Assembly (NCBI GenBank): GCA_965278945.1
Contig: OZ257128.1
Span: 2,852,001 to 2,916,000 of the forward strand
Length of the DNA: 64,000 bases
Reading direction: 5' to 3'
Source: UBA10649 sp965278945
GTDB lineage: Bacteria; Actinomycetota; Actinomycetes; S36-B12
The position numbers were made by a program, and so were the translations under genes. The notes under the pieces are model-generated. The model was not told where the DNA came from. It saw nothing but the letters and a program-made list of their open reading frames with translations, and searched no databases. Positions 17,679 to 29,055 of the stretch are shown in pieces; the stretch's first letter is position 1; each line of letters starts with the position of its first letter.

Positions 17679-18097
17679 GCGCAGTTCACCCACTCGTCCG
17701 TGCCGTCGGTGAACATCTGGTGCTTCCACACCGGCAGTCGCTCCTTGGTGAGATCGACAAGGGCCTGGCACGCGGCGAAGGCCTCTCCGCGGTGGGCAGA
17801 CCCGACAACAGCGACAAGGGCAGCATCGCCGATCGCGAGCGCACCGACCCGATGGGCAACGGCGAGGGCGACGAGCTCGAAGCGCGAGTCGATCTCCTTG
17901 GCCACCTCGGCGAGCATCGCCTGCGCGGTGGGATGACCCTCGTAGGTCAGCGAGGAGACGGCGCGACCATGGTCGTGCTCGCGCACGTTGCCGCTGAACG
18001 TGACGACGGCTCCGGCGCGATCATCGGCGACGAGGCTCTCCATCGCGATTCGGTCAAGGGGCTGGTCGGTGACCTCGACCAACCGGATCTCGCCCAT
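17675..18097 (-). CDS. moaE: Molybdopterin synthase catalytic subunit MoaE
   Basis: Transfers two sulfurs from MoaD to precursor Z to make molybdopterin. The 140 residues include VVTFSGNVREHD near 40, SLTYEGHPTAQ near 55, AVAHRVGALAIGDAAL near 85, and the active-site Lys region LTKERLPVWKHQ near 118. The ATG at 18097 gives the usual family length. It is the first gene of moaE-moaA and is divergent from xdhC, sharing a 61-bp spacer. Confidence 0.94.
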   Translation of the reverse strand: MGEIRLVEVTDQPLDRIAMESLVADDRAGAVVTFSGNVREHDHGRAVSSLTYEGHPTAQAMLAEVAKEIDSRFELVALAVAHRVGALAIGDAALVAVVGSAHRGEAFAACQALVDLTKERLPVWKHQMFTDGTDEWVNCA

Positions 18098-18158
18098 CGG
18101 GCCATTATTGACCCTGTTCTCAGGGACGGCGCCAGCAACCAAGCCAAGGAGGCACCCG

Positions 18159-19262
18159 GTGCGCGAGGTGCTCACGGAGCTGGCGGAGATCCGTCGACGC
18201 GGTGGCATAGCCGCGATGGCCACCGTCGTACGTACGTGGCAGTCGGCCCCACGCCCCGCGGGCGCGTCGATGCTCGTGTCCGATCTGGGCGACGCGGTCG
18301 GCTCCGTCAGCGGAGGCTGCGTCGAGGGCGCCGTGTTCGAGCTCGGCCAGGCGGTCATCGCCGACGGCCTGCCGCGGTTCGAGACCTACGGCATCAGCGA
18401 CGACGAGGCGCTCACCGTCGGCCTGACCTGCGGGGGCATCCTCGAGGTCTTCGTCGAGCGCGTGGACGGCCAGTCCTGGCCCGAGCTCGACGACATCGTG
18501 CGCAGCGTCGAGGCCGACGAGCCCGTCGCCGTGGCGACGATCACCGCCGGACCGCACGTGGGACGACACCTGGTCGTGCGGCCCGACCGCACCGAGGGCA
18601 CTCTGGGAACGGCGCGGATCGACGACACCGTCCGCGACGATGCCCTCGGGATGCTCGTGGCCGGACGCACCGGGTTCCTGCACTACGGCCCCGAGGGCGA
18701 GCGCCTCGACGAGGGCCTTGACGTGTTCGTCTCGTCGTTCGCGCCGCCCGCGCAGATGCTCATCTTCGGAGCCGTCGACTTCTCGGCCGCGCTGGTTCGC
18801 GTCGGCAAGCTGCTCGGCTACCGCGTGACTGTCTGCGATGCCCGCGCGGTGTTCGCGACGACGAAGCGGTTCCCCGACGCCGACGAGGTCGTCGTGGACT
18901 GGCCGCACCGATGGCTCGCATCGCAGCACGTCGACTCGCGAACCGTCATCGCCGTGCTCACCCACGATCCCAAGTTCGACGTTCCCGCACTCGCTGTCGC
19001 ATTGCGAACCGATGCGGGCTACGTAGGAGCGATGGGGTCGCGCAGAACCCACGAGGACCGGCTGGTCCGGCTGAAGGAGGCGGGCGTCACCGACGCCGAG
19101 CTGGCGAGGCTGCATTCGCCGATCGGACTGGACCTCGGCGCGCGAACACCCGAGGAGACGGCGATCTCGATCGCCGCGGAGATCGTCCAGGCGCGGTGGG
19201 GCGGAAGCGGTGAGGGGTTGGCCAGCACCGTCGGGCCGATCCACCCCGGCGCTCCTCGGTGA
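18159..19262 (+). CDS. xdhC: XdhC/CoxI-family molybdoenzyme maturation factor
   Basis: Members bind molybdenum cofactor, assist its sulfuration and insert it into xanthine-dehydrogenase-type enzymes. The 367 residues comprise an N-terminal XdhC/CoxI domain (SVSGGCVEGAVFE near 50, LTCGGILEVFVE near 90) and a C-terminal Rossmann-like XdhC domain (about 200-340, GAMGSRRTHEDR near 290). GTG 18159 is preceded by a clear AAGGAGG ribosome-binding site 6 bp upstream, which settles the start. It overlaps the next gene by 4 bp. No molybdenum hydroxylase gene lies in the window. Confidence 0.88.
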   Translation: MREVLTELAEIRRRGGIAAMATVVRTWQSAPRPAGASMLVSDLGDAVGSVSGGCVEGAVFELGQAVIADGLPRFETYGISDDEALTVGLTCGGILEVFVERVDGQSWPELDDIVRSVEADEPVAVATITAGPHVGRHLVVRPDRTEGTLGTARIDDTVRDDALGMLVAGRTGFLHYGPEGERLDEGLDVFVSSFAPPAQMLIFGAVDFSAALVRVGKLLGYRVTVCDARAVFATTKRFPDADEVVVDWPHRWLASQHVDSRTVIAVLTHDPKFDVPALAVALRTDAGYVGAMGSRRTHEDRLVRLKEAGVTDAELARLHSPIGLDLGARTPEETAISIAAEIVQARWGGSGEGLASTVGPIHPGAPR

Positions 19263-19801
19263 CCACTGCGGGACTGGTCCTCGCCGCCGGCGGCGGGACG
19301 CGGTTCGGTTCACCGAAGGCACCGGTCGTCGTCGACGGCGAGCGCCTGGTCGACCGATCCGTGCGATGCCTGCGCGACGCGGGATGCAACCCGATCGTCG
19401 TCGTGCTTGGCGCGTGGGTGGGCGAGGTGTCGAACGCCGAGGTCGTTGTGAACGCGAACTGGCCCGACGGCATGGGGTCCTCGCTGCAAGCAGGACTCGA
19501 CGCGTTGCAGGAAGCCGGCGATATCGACGCGGTGGTCGTCACTCTGGTCGATCTCCCGGGAATGACATCCGCAGCCGTGCGCCGCGTTGTCGAGGCAGAC
19601 GGGGAGATCGTCGTGGCCACCTACGGGACCGAGCGCGGCCACCCGGTGAAGCTCGCTCGGAGGCACTGGGCCGAGGTGTCGGCGGTCGCCACCGGCGACG
19701 AAGGAGCCCGGCGGTTCCTCGCCGGGCGTCGGGACCTCACGTTCGTCGAGGTCGCAGACGTCGCCGTCGGCACCGACCTCGACTCGCCACCGGCTGGCTA
19801 G
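19259..19801 (+). CDS. MobA-like nucleotidyltransferase (MocA-type molybdenum cofactor cytidylyltransferase)
   Basis: A 180-residue NTP-transferase with the N-terminal LVLAAGGGTRFGSPKAP nucleotide loop and the metal-binding LVDLPGM near 100. Coupling to xdhC by a 4-bp GTGA overlap suggests it makes the cytosine-dinucleotide form of molybdenum cofactor used by XdhC-client hydroxylases, as MocA does. The separate mobA at 23.1 kb would make the guanine form. The assignment MocA rather than another MobA-like enzyme rests on this context. Confidence 0.75.
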   Translation: MTTAGLVLAAGGGTRFGSPKAPVVVDGERLVDRSVRCLRDAGCNPIVVVLGAWVGEVSNAEVVVNANWPDGMGSSLQAGLDALQEAGDIDAVVVTLVDLPGMTSAAVRRVVEADGEIVVATYGTERGHPVKLARRHWAEVSAVATGDEGARRFLAGRRDLTFVEVADVAVGTDLDSPPAG

Positions 19802-20298
19802 ACGGACGAGCGCCCGGCCTCGACGATCCGCACGGATGGCACCTGTATCCACGGGAAGCGGATCCAGCGGTCGGTCGACCGCCACGCCATCTCCGGTGCG
19901 TAGGTCGTATGCGGCTTCTCGTAGATGACCGCCACTCGTACCTCGGCACCGGGCGGCAGGAGCTTGCGCACGAAGTGCAGCGTGGCGCCGGTGTCGGCGA
20001 CGTCGTCGGCGACCAGCACGCGCTTGCCGACGAGGTCCGCGAGATGCGGCTGGTCACCGATGAGGATCGGCTCGGGCAGCGTCTCGCCGGCGTCGGTGTA
20101 GTACTCGACGTTGACGTGCCGCACGTCCTTGATGTCCAGCGCGTAGGCCAGTCCCGCGGCGACGAGCAGACCGCCGCGCACCACCCCGAGAATCGCGTCG
20201 GGGATCCAGTCGTCGTCGACGACCCGCTGCGCCAGCCACCGGATGCCGATCCCGAAGTCCGAGTACGTGAGGATCTCGAGCTCGGACTCGGCTGGCAT
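19798..20298 (-). CDS. Purine-type phosphoribosyltransferase
   Basis: A 166-residue type I phosphoribosyltransferase. The PRPP-binding signature VLVADDVADTGATL is near residue 94, with a GVVRGGLLVAAGLA loop near 38. The C-terminal hood resembles xanthine/hypoxanthine salvage enzymes, but the base cannot be assigned. ATG 20298 gives a compact domain; the frame continues upstream antisense to dcd and that part is not believed. It converges with the MocA-like gene (4-bp overlap) and follows dcd by 20 bp, so dcd and this gene probably form a nucleotide-metabolism operon. Confidence 0.8.
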   Translation of the reverse strand: MPAESELEILTYSDFGIGIRWLAQRVVDDDWIPDAILGVVRGGLLVAAGLAYALDIKDVRHVNVEYYTDAGETLPEPILIGDQPHLADLVGKRVLVADDVADTGATLHFVRKLLPPGAEVRVAVIYEKPHTTYAPEMAWRSTDRWIRFPWIQVPSVRIVEAGRSSV

Positions 20299-20318
20299 CC
20301 CCACGAGCGATCCCGCCG

Positions 20319-20894
20319 TCAGATCTGGGTGCGGTGGAAGTTGGCGTACGAACGGCTCGGAGTCGGTCCGCGCTGGCCCTGATACCTCGAGCCGTACTTC
20401 TCGCTGCCGTACGGGTGCTCGGCCGGGCTGGAGAGGCGGAACAGGCACAGCTGCCCGATCTTCATGCCGGGATACAGCATGATCGGCAGGTTCGCGACGT
20501 TCGACAGTTCCAGCGTGACGTGGCCGGAGAAGCCGGGATCGATGAAGCCCGCAGTCGAGTGCGTCAGCAGTCCGAGCCGGCCCAGCGAGGACTTGCCCTC
20601 CAGCCGGCCGGCGATGTCGTCGGGCAGCGTGACGACCTCGTACGTCGAGCCGAGGACGAACTCGCCCGGATGCAGGATGAACGGCTCGTCGCCCTCGGGC
20701 TCGATAAGCCGGGTGAGGTCGGGCTGCTCGATGCTGGGGTCGATGTGCGGGTACTTGTGGTTCTCGAAGACGCGGAACCAGCGGTCCAGGCGCACGTCCA
20801 TGCTCGACGGCTGGATGAGTGCCTCGTCGTAGGGCTCGAGCCCGACGCGCCCGGCAGCGAGCTCGGCCTTGATGTCGCGGTCGGAGAGCAGCAC
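20319..20894 (-). CDS. dcd: dCTP deaminase
   Basis: Makes dUTP (or dUMP directly, in the bifunctional mycobacterial form) from dCTP for thymidylate synthesis. The 191 residues show the dUTPase-like trimer fold with QPSSMDVRLD near 28, the GKSSLGRLGL active-site stretch near 108, and HSTAGFIDPGFSGHVTLELSN with the catalytic Glu near 130. The C-terminal YQGQRGPTPSR tail closes the site. GTG start. Actinobacterial Dcd proteins of this form are bifunctional, so dUMP formation is possible but not proven. Confidence 0.95.
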   Translation of the reverse strand: MLLSDRDIKAELAAGRVGLEPYDEALIQPSSMDVRLDRWFRVFENHKYPHIDPSIEQPDLTRLIEPEGDEPFILHPGEFVLGSTYEVVTLPDDIAGRLEGKSSLGRLGLLTHSTAGFIDPGFSGHVTLELSNVANLPIMLYPGMKIGQLCLFRLSSPAEHPYGSEKYGSRYQGQRGPTPSRSYANFHRTQI

Positions 20895-20938
20895 GCGCGC
20901 AGGCTATCGGTTTCCGCCCCGCCCTGTAACGTCCGCAT

Positions 20939-23104
20939 GTGGCCCTGACCATCCACGATCCAGGCCGGATCGCTCTACGTCGCGGCATCCGCGCGGCCAT
21001 TGCGATGCCCATCGCCCTGGCGATCACCCTGAACGTCGTCGACGACACCGTCGGAGCGGTCTTCGCCGCCCTCGGCACGGCCGCGCTGCTCATCACCGCA
21101 GACTTCGCCGGCACCTGGCAGAAGCGGCTGACCGCCTACGTCGTCACCGGCATCGTCGGCACGCCGATCATCGTGATCGGCTGGGCCGCATCGCAGACGC
21201 TCGTCTCGGCCGTGCTCGTCACGCTGGTCGTCACGTTCGCGATCGCCTTCATCAGCCTGCTGCGCGGGACGTACGCGGTCGGTGCGCCGGCAGTCATGCT
21301 CACGTTCGTCGTGGCCGTCACGGTCGGCGGCGGCCGCGAGAACGTGCCGAACTATCTCGGTGCCTGGTGGATCGCCGTCACCGTGTGCACGATCGCCGCC
21401 CTGACCATCGTTCCGCGCGACGTCCGCGGCGTCATCCGCCTCGCGCTCGGCGACACCCTCCATCACGGTGCCATTGCCGTGCGCGCCGTCTGGGTCGAGC
21501 CCGTCAGCATTCCCCGGATGGCCGCCGCGGTCGGCGAGCTGACGTCGTCCGTCGATCGCCTCAACTCCGCCTATGACGGCAACCCGTTCCGCCCCTCCGG
21601 CGCCAACTCGCACGACCGGTCCTTGACCCTGCTCGTCAATCACGTCAACAGCGCGGCGCTGCTCCTCAGCGGAGCCGTCGACGCCGACTCGCCTCCGGTC
21701 GCCAGCACCCGTCTTGACGTCTCCGAGGAGGTCGCGGCCGATCTCGCCGACGCGCTCGATGGGGTGTCGCGAGCCGCGATCGATCCGACAGTCATCCCCA
21801 CCGCCTTCGCACTCGACGAGGCCAGGGCGCGCCACCGCTCGGCAGTGGAGGCCTGGGTCCTGTCCAGCCGACAGGCGGGCATCGATCCGGGCACCATCGC
21901 CAGCACGGTGCGCGCCGATCACCTGCTGCGCATGGCGGCGGTGATGGGCGAGCAGATGGTCGCGCTCGGTCGTGAGCTCAACGGCGCACCGGACGAAGGG
22001 CTCGATCACGAGCCGCCGATCCCGCGATCGCCCTGGTCGTCGATCGCGCTCGCTCACCTCAACCTCGGCTCGCCGTGGCTGCGGACGGCCCTGCGCACAG
22101 GCATCGGCCTGGCACTGGCGATCCTCGTCGTCCAGCTCACCGGGCTGGAGCACGGCTTCTGGGTGATGCTGGGCGTGATCTCGGTGCTGCGGTACGACGG
22201 CGCCGGCACGCGCCGCCTGGCGATCCCCGCGATCGTCGGCACAGTTCTCGGCGTGCTGATCGGCACGGCGATCATCTTCGCGGTCGGCACCGATCTCTAC
22301 GTGCTGTGGTGCGTGCTCCCGCTCGGCGTCTTCCTTGCCGCATGGGCACCCGTCGCCATCAGCTTCCCCGTGGGCCAGGCGGCGTTCTCCGGCTTCATCC
22401 TCATCGCGCTCGGCATCATCGTCTGGCCGCCGAATCTCACCACCGGGCTCATCCGGATCCAGGACATCATCATTGGCATCGTCGTGGCGCTCGCTGTCGG
22501 CTTCCTCATGTGGCCGCGCGGCGCGCTCGGCGCGCTCCACAGCGAGATCGCCACCGGACTGCGGGCGTCGGCCAACTTCCTCGCCCTCGCCGTTCGCGGG
22601 CTGACGGAGGTGGTCGACGAGCGCGGCATCGCGCACGCCCGACTCGAGGCGCGCGCCGCGTCGCAGCGCGCGAGCGACACCTACGACATGGCGATCATGC
22701 AGCGCGGCACCGGCGCCGCCGACGCCCTCCAGTGGGCCTCGATGGCCACCGCTACCCACCTGCTGCTCGCGGTGAGCCGCATCCTCGGACTGCTCGCGAC
22801 CGACCCGCCGATCCTCGCGACTGCACAGTCGACGATCCCGCCCGTCAACGAGGCCGGGCGCATCAGCGCCGAGCACTGGGCGGGCGTCATCGCCGAGATG
22901 GAGGACGACAAGGAGTACACGCCGACTCCCATCCACGTCGACGTGCCGCTGGAGGGCGCGCCCCTGCCCGAGCCCGTCGACGTGGTCGATGCCGCGTCGG
23001 CGCGCGGCTACGTCGCCGCCATCTGGGCCATCGACTGGCTCGAGCACCTGGACCGCCTCGCCGGCACTCCCGCGAGGACGACGGTGTCCGCGGCCCATGA
23101 GTGA
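20939..23104 (+). CDS. FUSC-family integral membrane protein
   Basis: A 721-residue membrane protein with two hydrophobic blocks of about six helices each (about 15-160 and 380-525) separated and followed by soluble alpha-helical regions, the FUSC/aromatic-acid-exporter (AaeB, YccS) layout. The second block contains GFWVMLGVISVLRYDGAGTR, the signature stretch of this family, near 405. Substrate unknown; relatives export aromatic acids or are of unassigned function. GTG start 45 bp from the divergent dcd. The 3' end overlaps mobA by 8 bp, so it heads the mobA-moeA operon. Confidence 0.8.
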   Translation: MALTIHDPGRIALRRGIRAAIAMPIALAITLNVVDDTVGAVFAALGTAALLITADFAGTWQKRLTAYVVTGIVGTPIIVIGWAASQTLVSAVLVTLVVTFAIAFISLLRGTYAVGAPAVMLTFVVAVTVGGGRENVPNYLGAWWIAVTVCTIAALTIVPRDVRGVIRLALGDTLHHGAIAVRAVWVEPVSIPRMAAAVGELTSSVDRLNSAYDGNPFRPSGANSHDRSLTLLVNHVNSAALLLSGAVDADSPPVASTRLDVSEEVAADLADALDGVSRAAIDPTVIPTAFALDEARARHRSAVEAWVLSSRQAGIDPGTIASTVRADHLLRMAAVMGEQMVALGRELNGAPDEGLDHEPPIPRSPWSSIALAHLNLGSPWLRTALRTGIGLALAILVVQLTGLEHGFWVMLGVISVLRYDGAGTRRLAIPAIVGTVLGVLIGTAIIFAVGTDLYVLWCVLPLGVFLAAWAPVAISFPVGQAAFSGFILIALGIIVWPPNLTTGLIRIQDIIIGIVVALAVGFLMWPRGALGALHSEIATGLRASANFLALAVRGLTEVVDERGIAHARLEARAASQRASDTYDMAIMQRGTGAADALQWASMATATHLLLAVSRILGLLATDPPILATAQSTIPPVNEAGRISAEHWAGVIAEMEDDKEYTPTPIHVDVPLEGAPLPEPVDVVDAASARGYVAAIWAIDWLEHLDRLAGTPARTTVSAAHE

Positions 23105-23717
23105 GGATGGCCACGACTGGACGGCGCTGGTCCTGGCCGGCGGGAGATCGACGCGCCTGGGTCACGACAAGACACGCGCCGTCGTAGGCGATCACACCCT
23201 GCTCGAGCACGTGGCTGGCGCCATTCCGCATGACGTGACCTGCATCGTCGTCGGACCACCTCCCGCGACCACGTCGAGGGTTCTCGTGGTGGCGATCGAG
23301 GACGAGCCGGACGGCGGGCCCGTCGCGGGCATCGACTGCGGGATCGCGTTCGTGTCCACGCCGGTCGTCGTCCTGCTCGCCGCCGACATGCCGTTCGCGC
23401 CCGCAATCGCCGAGCGTCTGCTCGTCGCACTCGACGGTGCCGATGCCTCGATCGACGCGGTCGTGCCCGTTGACTCGACAGGGCGGCGGCAGCCGCTGGC
23501 CGCCGCGTACCGAACCGGCCCGCTGCGCGACGCGCTTGCCGACCTGGCGCCCGTCCGCGGCCGATCGATGCACCAGCTGCTCGACTGCCTGAGGATCAGC
23601 GAACTACAGGTTGACGACGCGGACGAGACGCTGCTCCTGGACATCGACACCGCCGCCGACCTCGAGCGCGCACGGCGTACGGTGACCGACACCGACAGCG
23701 AGGGGACGAGGCCGTGA
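23097..23717 (+). CDS. mobA: Molybdenum cofactor guanylyltransferase MobA
   Basis: Adds GMP to molybdopterin to form MGD. The 206 residues carry the N-terminal ALVLAGGRSTRLGHDK nucleotide loop, a metal-binding AADMPFA near 98, and a PLAAAYRTGPL segment near 135. ATG 23097 overlaps the FUSC gene by 8 bp. It is followed by a small DUF6457-type protein and moeA in one unit. In some actinobacteria MobA and the DUF6457 protein are fused, which supports a joint function. Confidence 0.88.
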   Translation: MSEDGHDWTALVLAGGRSTRLGHDKTRAVVGDHTLLEHVAGAIPHDVTCIVVGPPPATTSRVLVVAIEDEPDGGPVAGIDCGIAFVSTPVVVLLAADMPFAPAIAERLLVALDGADASIDAVVPVDSTGRRQPLAAAYRTGPLRDALADLAPVRGRSMHQLLDCLRISELQVDDADETLLLDIDTAADLERARRTVTDTDSEGTRP

Positions 23718-23938
23718 ACGACTGGGTTACCGCGGCATCTGCCGCCCTCGGGATCAGTCCCGTCGTGAACGTCGACGAGATCCTCGACGTCGCCCGCGAC
23801 GCCGCCCACGCGGTCGAGCGTCCCGCAGCGCCTGTCACCACCTATCTGATGGGCTACGCGGTCGCGAACGGCATGTCGCCGGCCGAGGCGGCGTCACGCA
23901 TCTCGACGCTCGCCCAGACATGGCCACCCACCGCATGA
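23714..23938 (+). CDS. Small DUF6457-like protein
   Basis: Seventy-four residues, GTG start overlapping the mobA stop by 4 bp and stop overlapping the moeA ATG by 4 bp. It is mostly helical, with DWVTAASAALGI at the start and VTTYLMGYAVANGMSPAEA in the middle. Proteins of this kind sit next to or fused to MobA in actinobacteria and have no known activity. Its tight position between mobA and moeA points to molybdenum cofactor synthesis. The family name is from memory of such neighbours. Confidence 0.75.
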   Translation: MNDWVTAASAALGISPVVNVDEILDVARDAAHAVERPAAPVTTYLMGYAVANGMSPAEAASRISTLAQTWPPTA

Positions 23939-25095
23939 CCGAGCGACCCACCGTCCACAACGCCACCTGGGCCCAGGCGCGGGACCTCGCGACCGGCCTG
24001 GGTCACCGACTCGGCACGCACGCCATTCCGGTGGCGGACGCCGATCGCCGCGTCGTCGCCGAGCCGGTCAACGCCCTTGTCGACCTCCCCGGCTTCGACG
24101 CCTCCGCCATGGACGGCTGGGCCGTGCGCGGCGATGAGCCCTGGGAGGTCATCGGCGCCGTGCACGCCGGCGACACCCTGCCCTCGCAGCTCCACCCGGG
24201 CGAGGCGGTGCGCATCGCCACCGGAGCGCCCGTGCCCTCGGGCACCGACGGCATCGTCCGCTCGGAGGTCGGCATCCTGTTCGGGACCGGTCTCACCGGC
24301 CCGGTGAGTCTGACCGACATCCGCCCGGCGGGCGAGGAGTGCCGCGTCGGTGACCTGCTCGCCGACGCGGGCACGGAGCTGTCGCCCACCCTGCTCGGGC
24401 TCCTCGCCGCATCCGGCCACGACACCGTCACCGTGGTCGCCAGGCCGCGAGTCGACCTGCTCGTCCTCGGCGACGAGATCCAGTCATCGGGTGTTCCCCG
24501 AGTCGGTCGGGTGCGCGACGCGATGGGCCCGCAGGTCCCGGCCTGGCTCACCCGAGCGGGAGCGGAGATCGCGAGCAGCATCAAGGTGCCCGACTCGATC
24601 GCGCTGCTCCGCGATGCGATCACCGCGACGACGGGCGACCTCATCATCACCACCGGGAGCACGGCCGCAGGCCCGCGCGACTTCCTGCGCGCGGCGATCG
24701 AGGACGCCGGCGGACGGCTTGTCGTCGACGAGGTTGCCGTGCGCCCCGGCCATCCGATGCTGCTCGCAGTGGTCGGTGACCGGCCGCTCGTCGCGCTGCC
24801 CGGCAATCCGCAGGCCGCGGTCGTCGCTCTGCTCACTCTCGGCATGCCGCTGATCGATGCCCAGCTCGGACGGCGACCGCGAGCCCTCGCCGCCACTCGC
24901 CTCGCGGTCGATATCAGCGGTATCGCCGACCGGCAGGGGCTCGTCGCGGGCAGCATCGATGTCGACGGCTTCCACCCCGCCCCCCACACCGGTCCGGCGA
25001 TGCTGCGCGGCGTGGCTGCATCGACCGGCTTCGCCGTCATTCCCTTCGGCGGCGCCGAGGCCGGCGCGACCGTTGATTGGCTTGCCCTGCATTAG
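23935..25095 (+). CDS. moeA: Molybdopterin molybdenumtransferase MoeA
   Basis: Inserts molybdate into adenylated molybdopterin. About 386 residues from ATG 23935, which overlaps the preceding stop (ATGA); an in-frame ATG at 23920 is the alternative. Seen: DLPGFDASAMDGWAVR near 50, the IATGAPVPSGTDGIV segment near 95, the MoCF domain with TTGSTAAGPRDFL near 240 and the PGNPQAAVV loop near 285, and a small C-terminal domain. Last gene of the FUSC-mobA-DUF6457-moeA unit. Confidence 0.95.
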   Translation: MTERPTVHNATWAQARDLATGLGHRLGTHAIPVADADRRVVAEPVNALVDLPGFDASAMDGWAVRGDEPWEVIGAVHAGDTLPSQLHPGEAVRIATGAPVPSGTDGIVRSEVGILFGTGLTGPVSLTDIRPAGEECRVGDLLADAGTELSPTLLGLLAASGHDTVTVVARPRVDLLVLGDEIQSSGVPRVGRVRDAMGPQVPAWLTRAGAEIASSIKVPDSIALLRDAITATTGDLIITTGSTAAGPRDFLRAAIEDAGGRLVVDEVAVRPGHPMLLAVVGDRPLVALPGNPQAAVVALLTLGMPLIDAQLGRRPRALAATRLAVDISGIADRQGLVAGSIDVDGFHPAPHTGPAMLRGVAASTGFAVIPFGGAEAGATVDWLALH

Positions 25096-25140
25096 ACCCC
25101 TCAGGCGTGGAAGCATGTCGGCGAGGAAGGGATCGGGGCC

Positions 25141-25977
25141 ATGGGCAAGAAGCACAAGACGAAGAAGAAGCACGACGAGGTCGTTGAGGCCGACGTCGCG
25201 CGCCCGAAGATGACCTCCAAGGAGTACGAGAAGCAGATTCGCCACCTGCAGGGCGAACTTGTCGCGATGCAGGAGTGGGTCAAGTCCACCGGCGCGCGCG
25301 TGTGCATCGTCTTCGAGGGCCTGGACTCGGCCGGCAAGGGCGGCACGATCCAGCGCATCACCGAGCGCACGAGTCCGCGCGTGTTCAAACACATCGCGCT
25401 GGCCGCCCCGACGGAGCGCGAGAAGTCGCAGATGTACGTCCAGCGCTACATCACCAACTTCCCCGCCGGCGGCGAGGTCGCGATCTTCGACCGCAGTTGG
25501 TACAACCGCGCGGGCGTTGAGCTCGTCATGGGCTACTGCACGCCGGAGGAGACCAAGACGTTCCTCGCCCAGACCCCGCTCGTGGAGAAGGCGATGGTCG
25601 ACAACGGGATCATCCTGCTGAAGTACTGGCTCAATGTCGGCGTCGACGAGCAGACCCGGCGACTATCCGATCGAATCGAGGACCCCCGCAAGATCTGGAA
25701 ACTCTCTCCGACCGACCTCAAGTCCTACAGCCGGCACTACGACTACTGCCGGGCGCGCGACGCGATGTTCGAGGCGACCCACACCGAGTGGGCTCCATGG
25801 TTCGTTGTCGACAACGACGACAAGAAGCGCGGACGGCTCAACATCATCACCCACCTGCTGAGCAAGATTCCGTACGATCCTCCTCCGGCTCCCGAGGTCC
25901 GCATGCCCAAGGAACCATCGGCCGGCGGATACGTCGAGCCGGAACTGCGGGCCCACCGCATCCCGACGCCCTTCTAG
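25141..25977 (+). CDS. ppk2: Polyphosphate kinase 2
   Basis: Transfers phosphate between polyphosphate and nucleoside phosphates. The 278 residues form one PPK2 domain: Walker A-like FEGLDSAGKGG near 60, the lid-region motif ERTSPRVF near 80, the Walker B-like FDRSWYNRAGVE near 118, and a C-terminal RARDAMFEATHTEWAPW segment. It has a very Lys-rich N-terminus. A single-domain protein of this length is typical of class I, which usually phosphorylates GDP or ADP; class is inferred. It lies 18 bp upstream of the P-type ATPase and may be co-transcribed. Confidence 0.93.
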   Translation: MGKKHKTKKKHDEVVEADVARPKMTSKEYEKQIRHLQGELVAMQEWVKSTGARVCIVFEGLDSAGKGGTIQRITERTSPRVFKHIALAAPTEREKSQMYVQRYITNFPAGGEVAIFDRSWYNRAGVELVMGYCTPEETKTFLAQTPLVEKAMVDNGIILLKYWLNVGVDEQTRRLSDRIEDPRKIWKLSPTDLKSYSRHYDYCRARDAMFEATHTEWAPWFVVDNDDKKRGRLNIITHLLSKIPYDPPPAPEVRMPKEPSAGGYVEPELRAHRIPTPF

Positions 25978-25995
25978 TCACGCAGGAGTCCCACG

Positions 25996-28694
<2,699 letters not shown>

Positions 28695-28704
<10 letters not shown>

Positions 28705-28765
28705 TTCAATGGCAGAACATCAGCTTCCCAAGCTGACAGTGCGGGTTCGATTCCCGTCACCCGCT
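28695..28765 (+). tRNA. tRNA-Gly (CCC anticodon)
   Basis: A 71-nt cloverleaf: acceptor GCGGGTG pairs with CACCCGC, the D-arm contains TAGTTCAATGGCAGAA, the anticodon stem TCAGC/GCTGA encloses loop TTCCCAA with anticodon CCC, and the T-arm is GCGGGTTCGATTCCCGT. CCA is not encoded. Its 5' end overlaps the P-type ATPase 3' end by 10 nt. Its 3' half (28723-28766) is duplicated at 60554-60597, so it is the integration target of the island and remains intact after integration. Confidence 0.95.
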
Positions 28766-28766
28766 C
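28723..28766 (+). repeat. attL, 44-bp copy of tRNA-Gly 3' half
   Basis: Runs from the anticodon stem of the tRNA to one base past its 3' end and is identical to 60554-60597. The identity stops abruptly on both sides, which defines the crossover segment. Confidence 0.93.
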
Positions 28767-28831
28767 AACCAAGAATCGTTGGAATACAAGGGTTTTTCAT
28801 GCCCACACCCTAGCACTCGACAATGCTCATC

Positions 28832-28889
28832 CGTGCCCCCAACTGCCCTTTCGTGCCCTTTTCGGGGCACGTTGGGGGCACGACATGGC
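28832..28889. repeat. Putative integrase arm-site cluster at the left end
   Basis: Contains a 12-bp perfect inverted repeat (28832-28843 with 28871-28882; arm CGTGCCCCCAAC) and, at 28859-28889, a 31-bp segment matching 60471-60501 at 26 positions. Its core is TCGGGGCACGT followed by GGGCACGAC. Nearness to attL and recurrence near attR suggest recombinase or Xis arm-binding sites. The rest of the 290-bp stretch 28767-29055 holds no gene I can support. Confidence 0.6.
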
Positions 28890-29055
28890 CCGTGCGGCCG
28901 TCCTTCGATAGCCCCAGCGGCCATCCGCAGCTGCTCAAATGAGGAAACTTGCGCGGCACCGAGGGGGTCACGTCGTTGAGAGGGTACGAGCGGTAGAGCG
29001 CCGCTAGGCCGCACTCGGAACTGATCCGAGCGGCTCGAGATCAGGAGGGCCAGAC

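Noticed and set aside
28757..29014. Short open frames just inside attL on both strands
   Set aside because: They are composed of the att-arm repeats and have no ribosome-binding site or recognisable domain.
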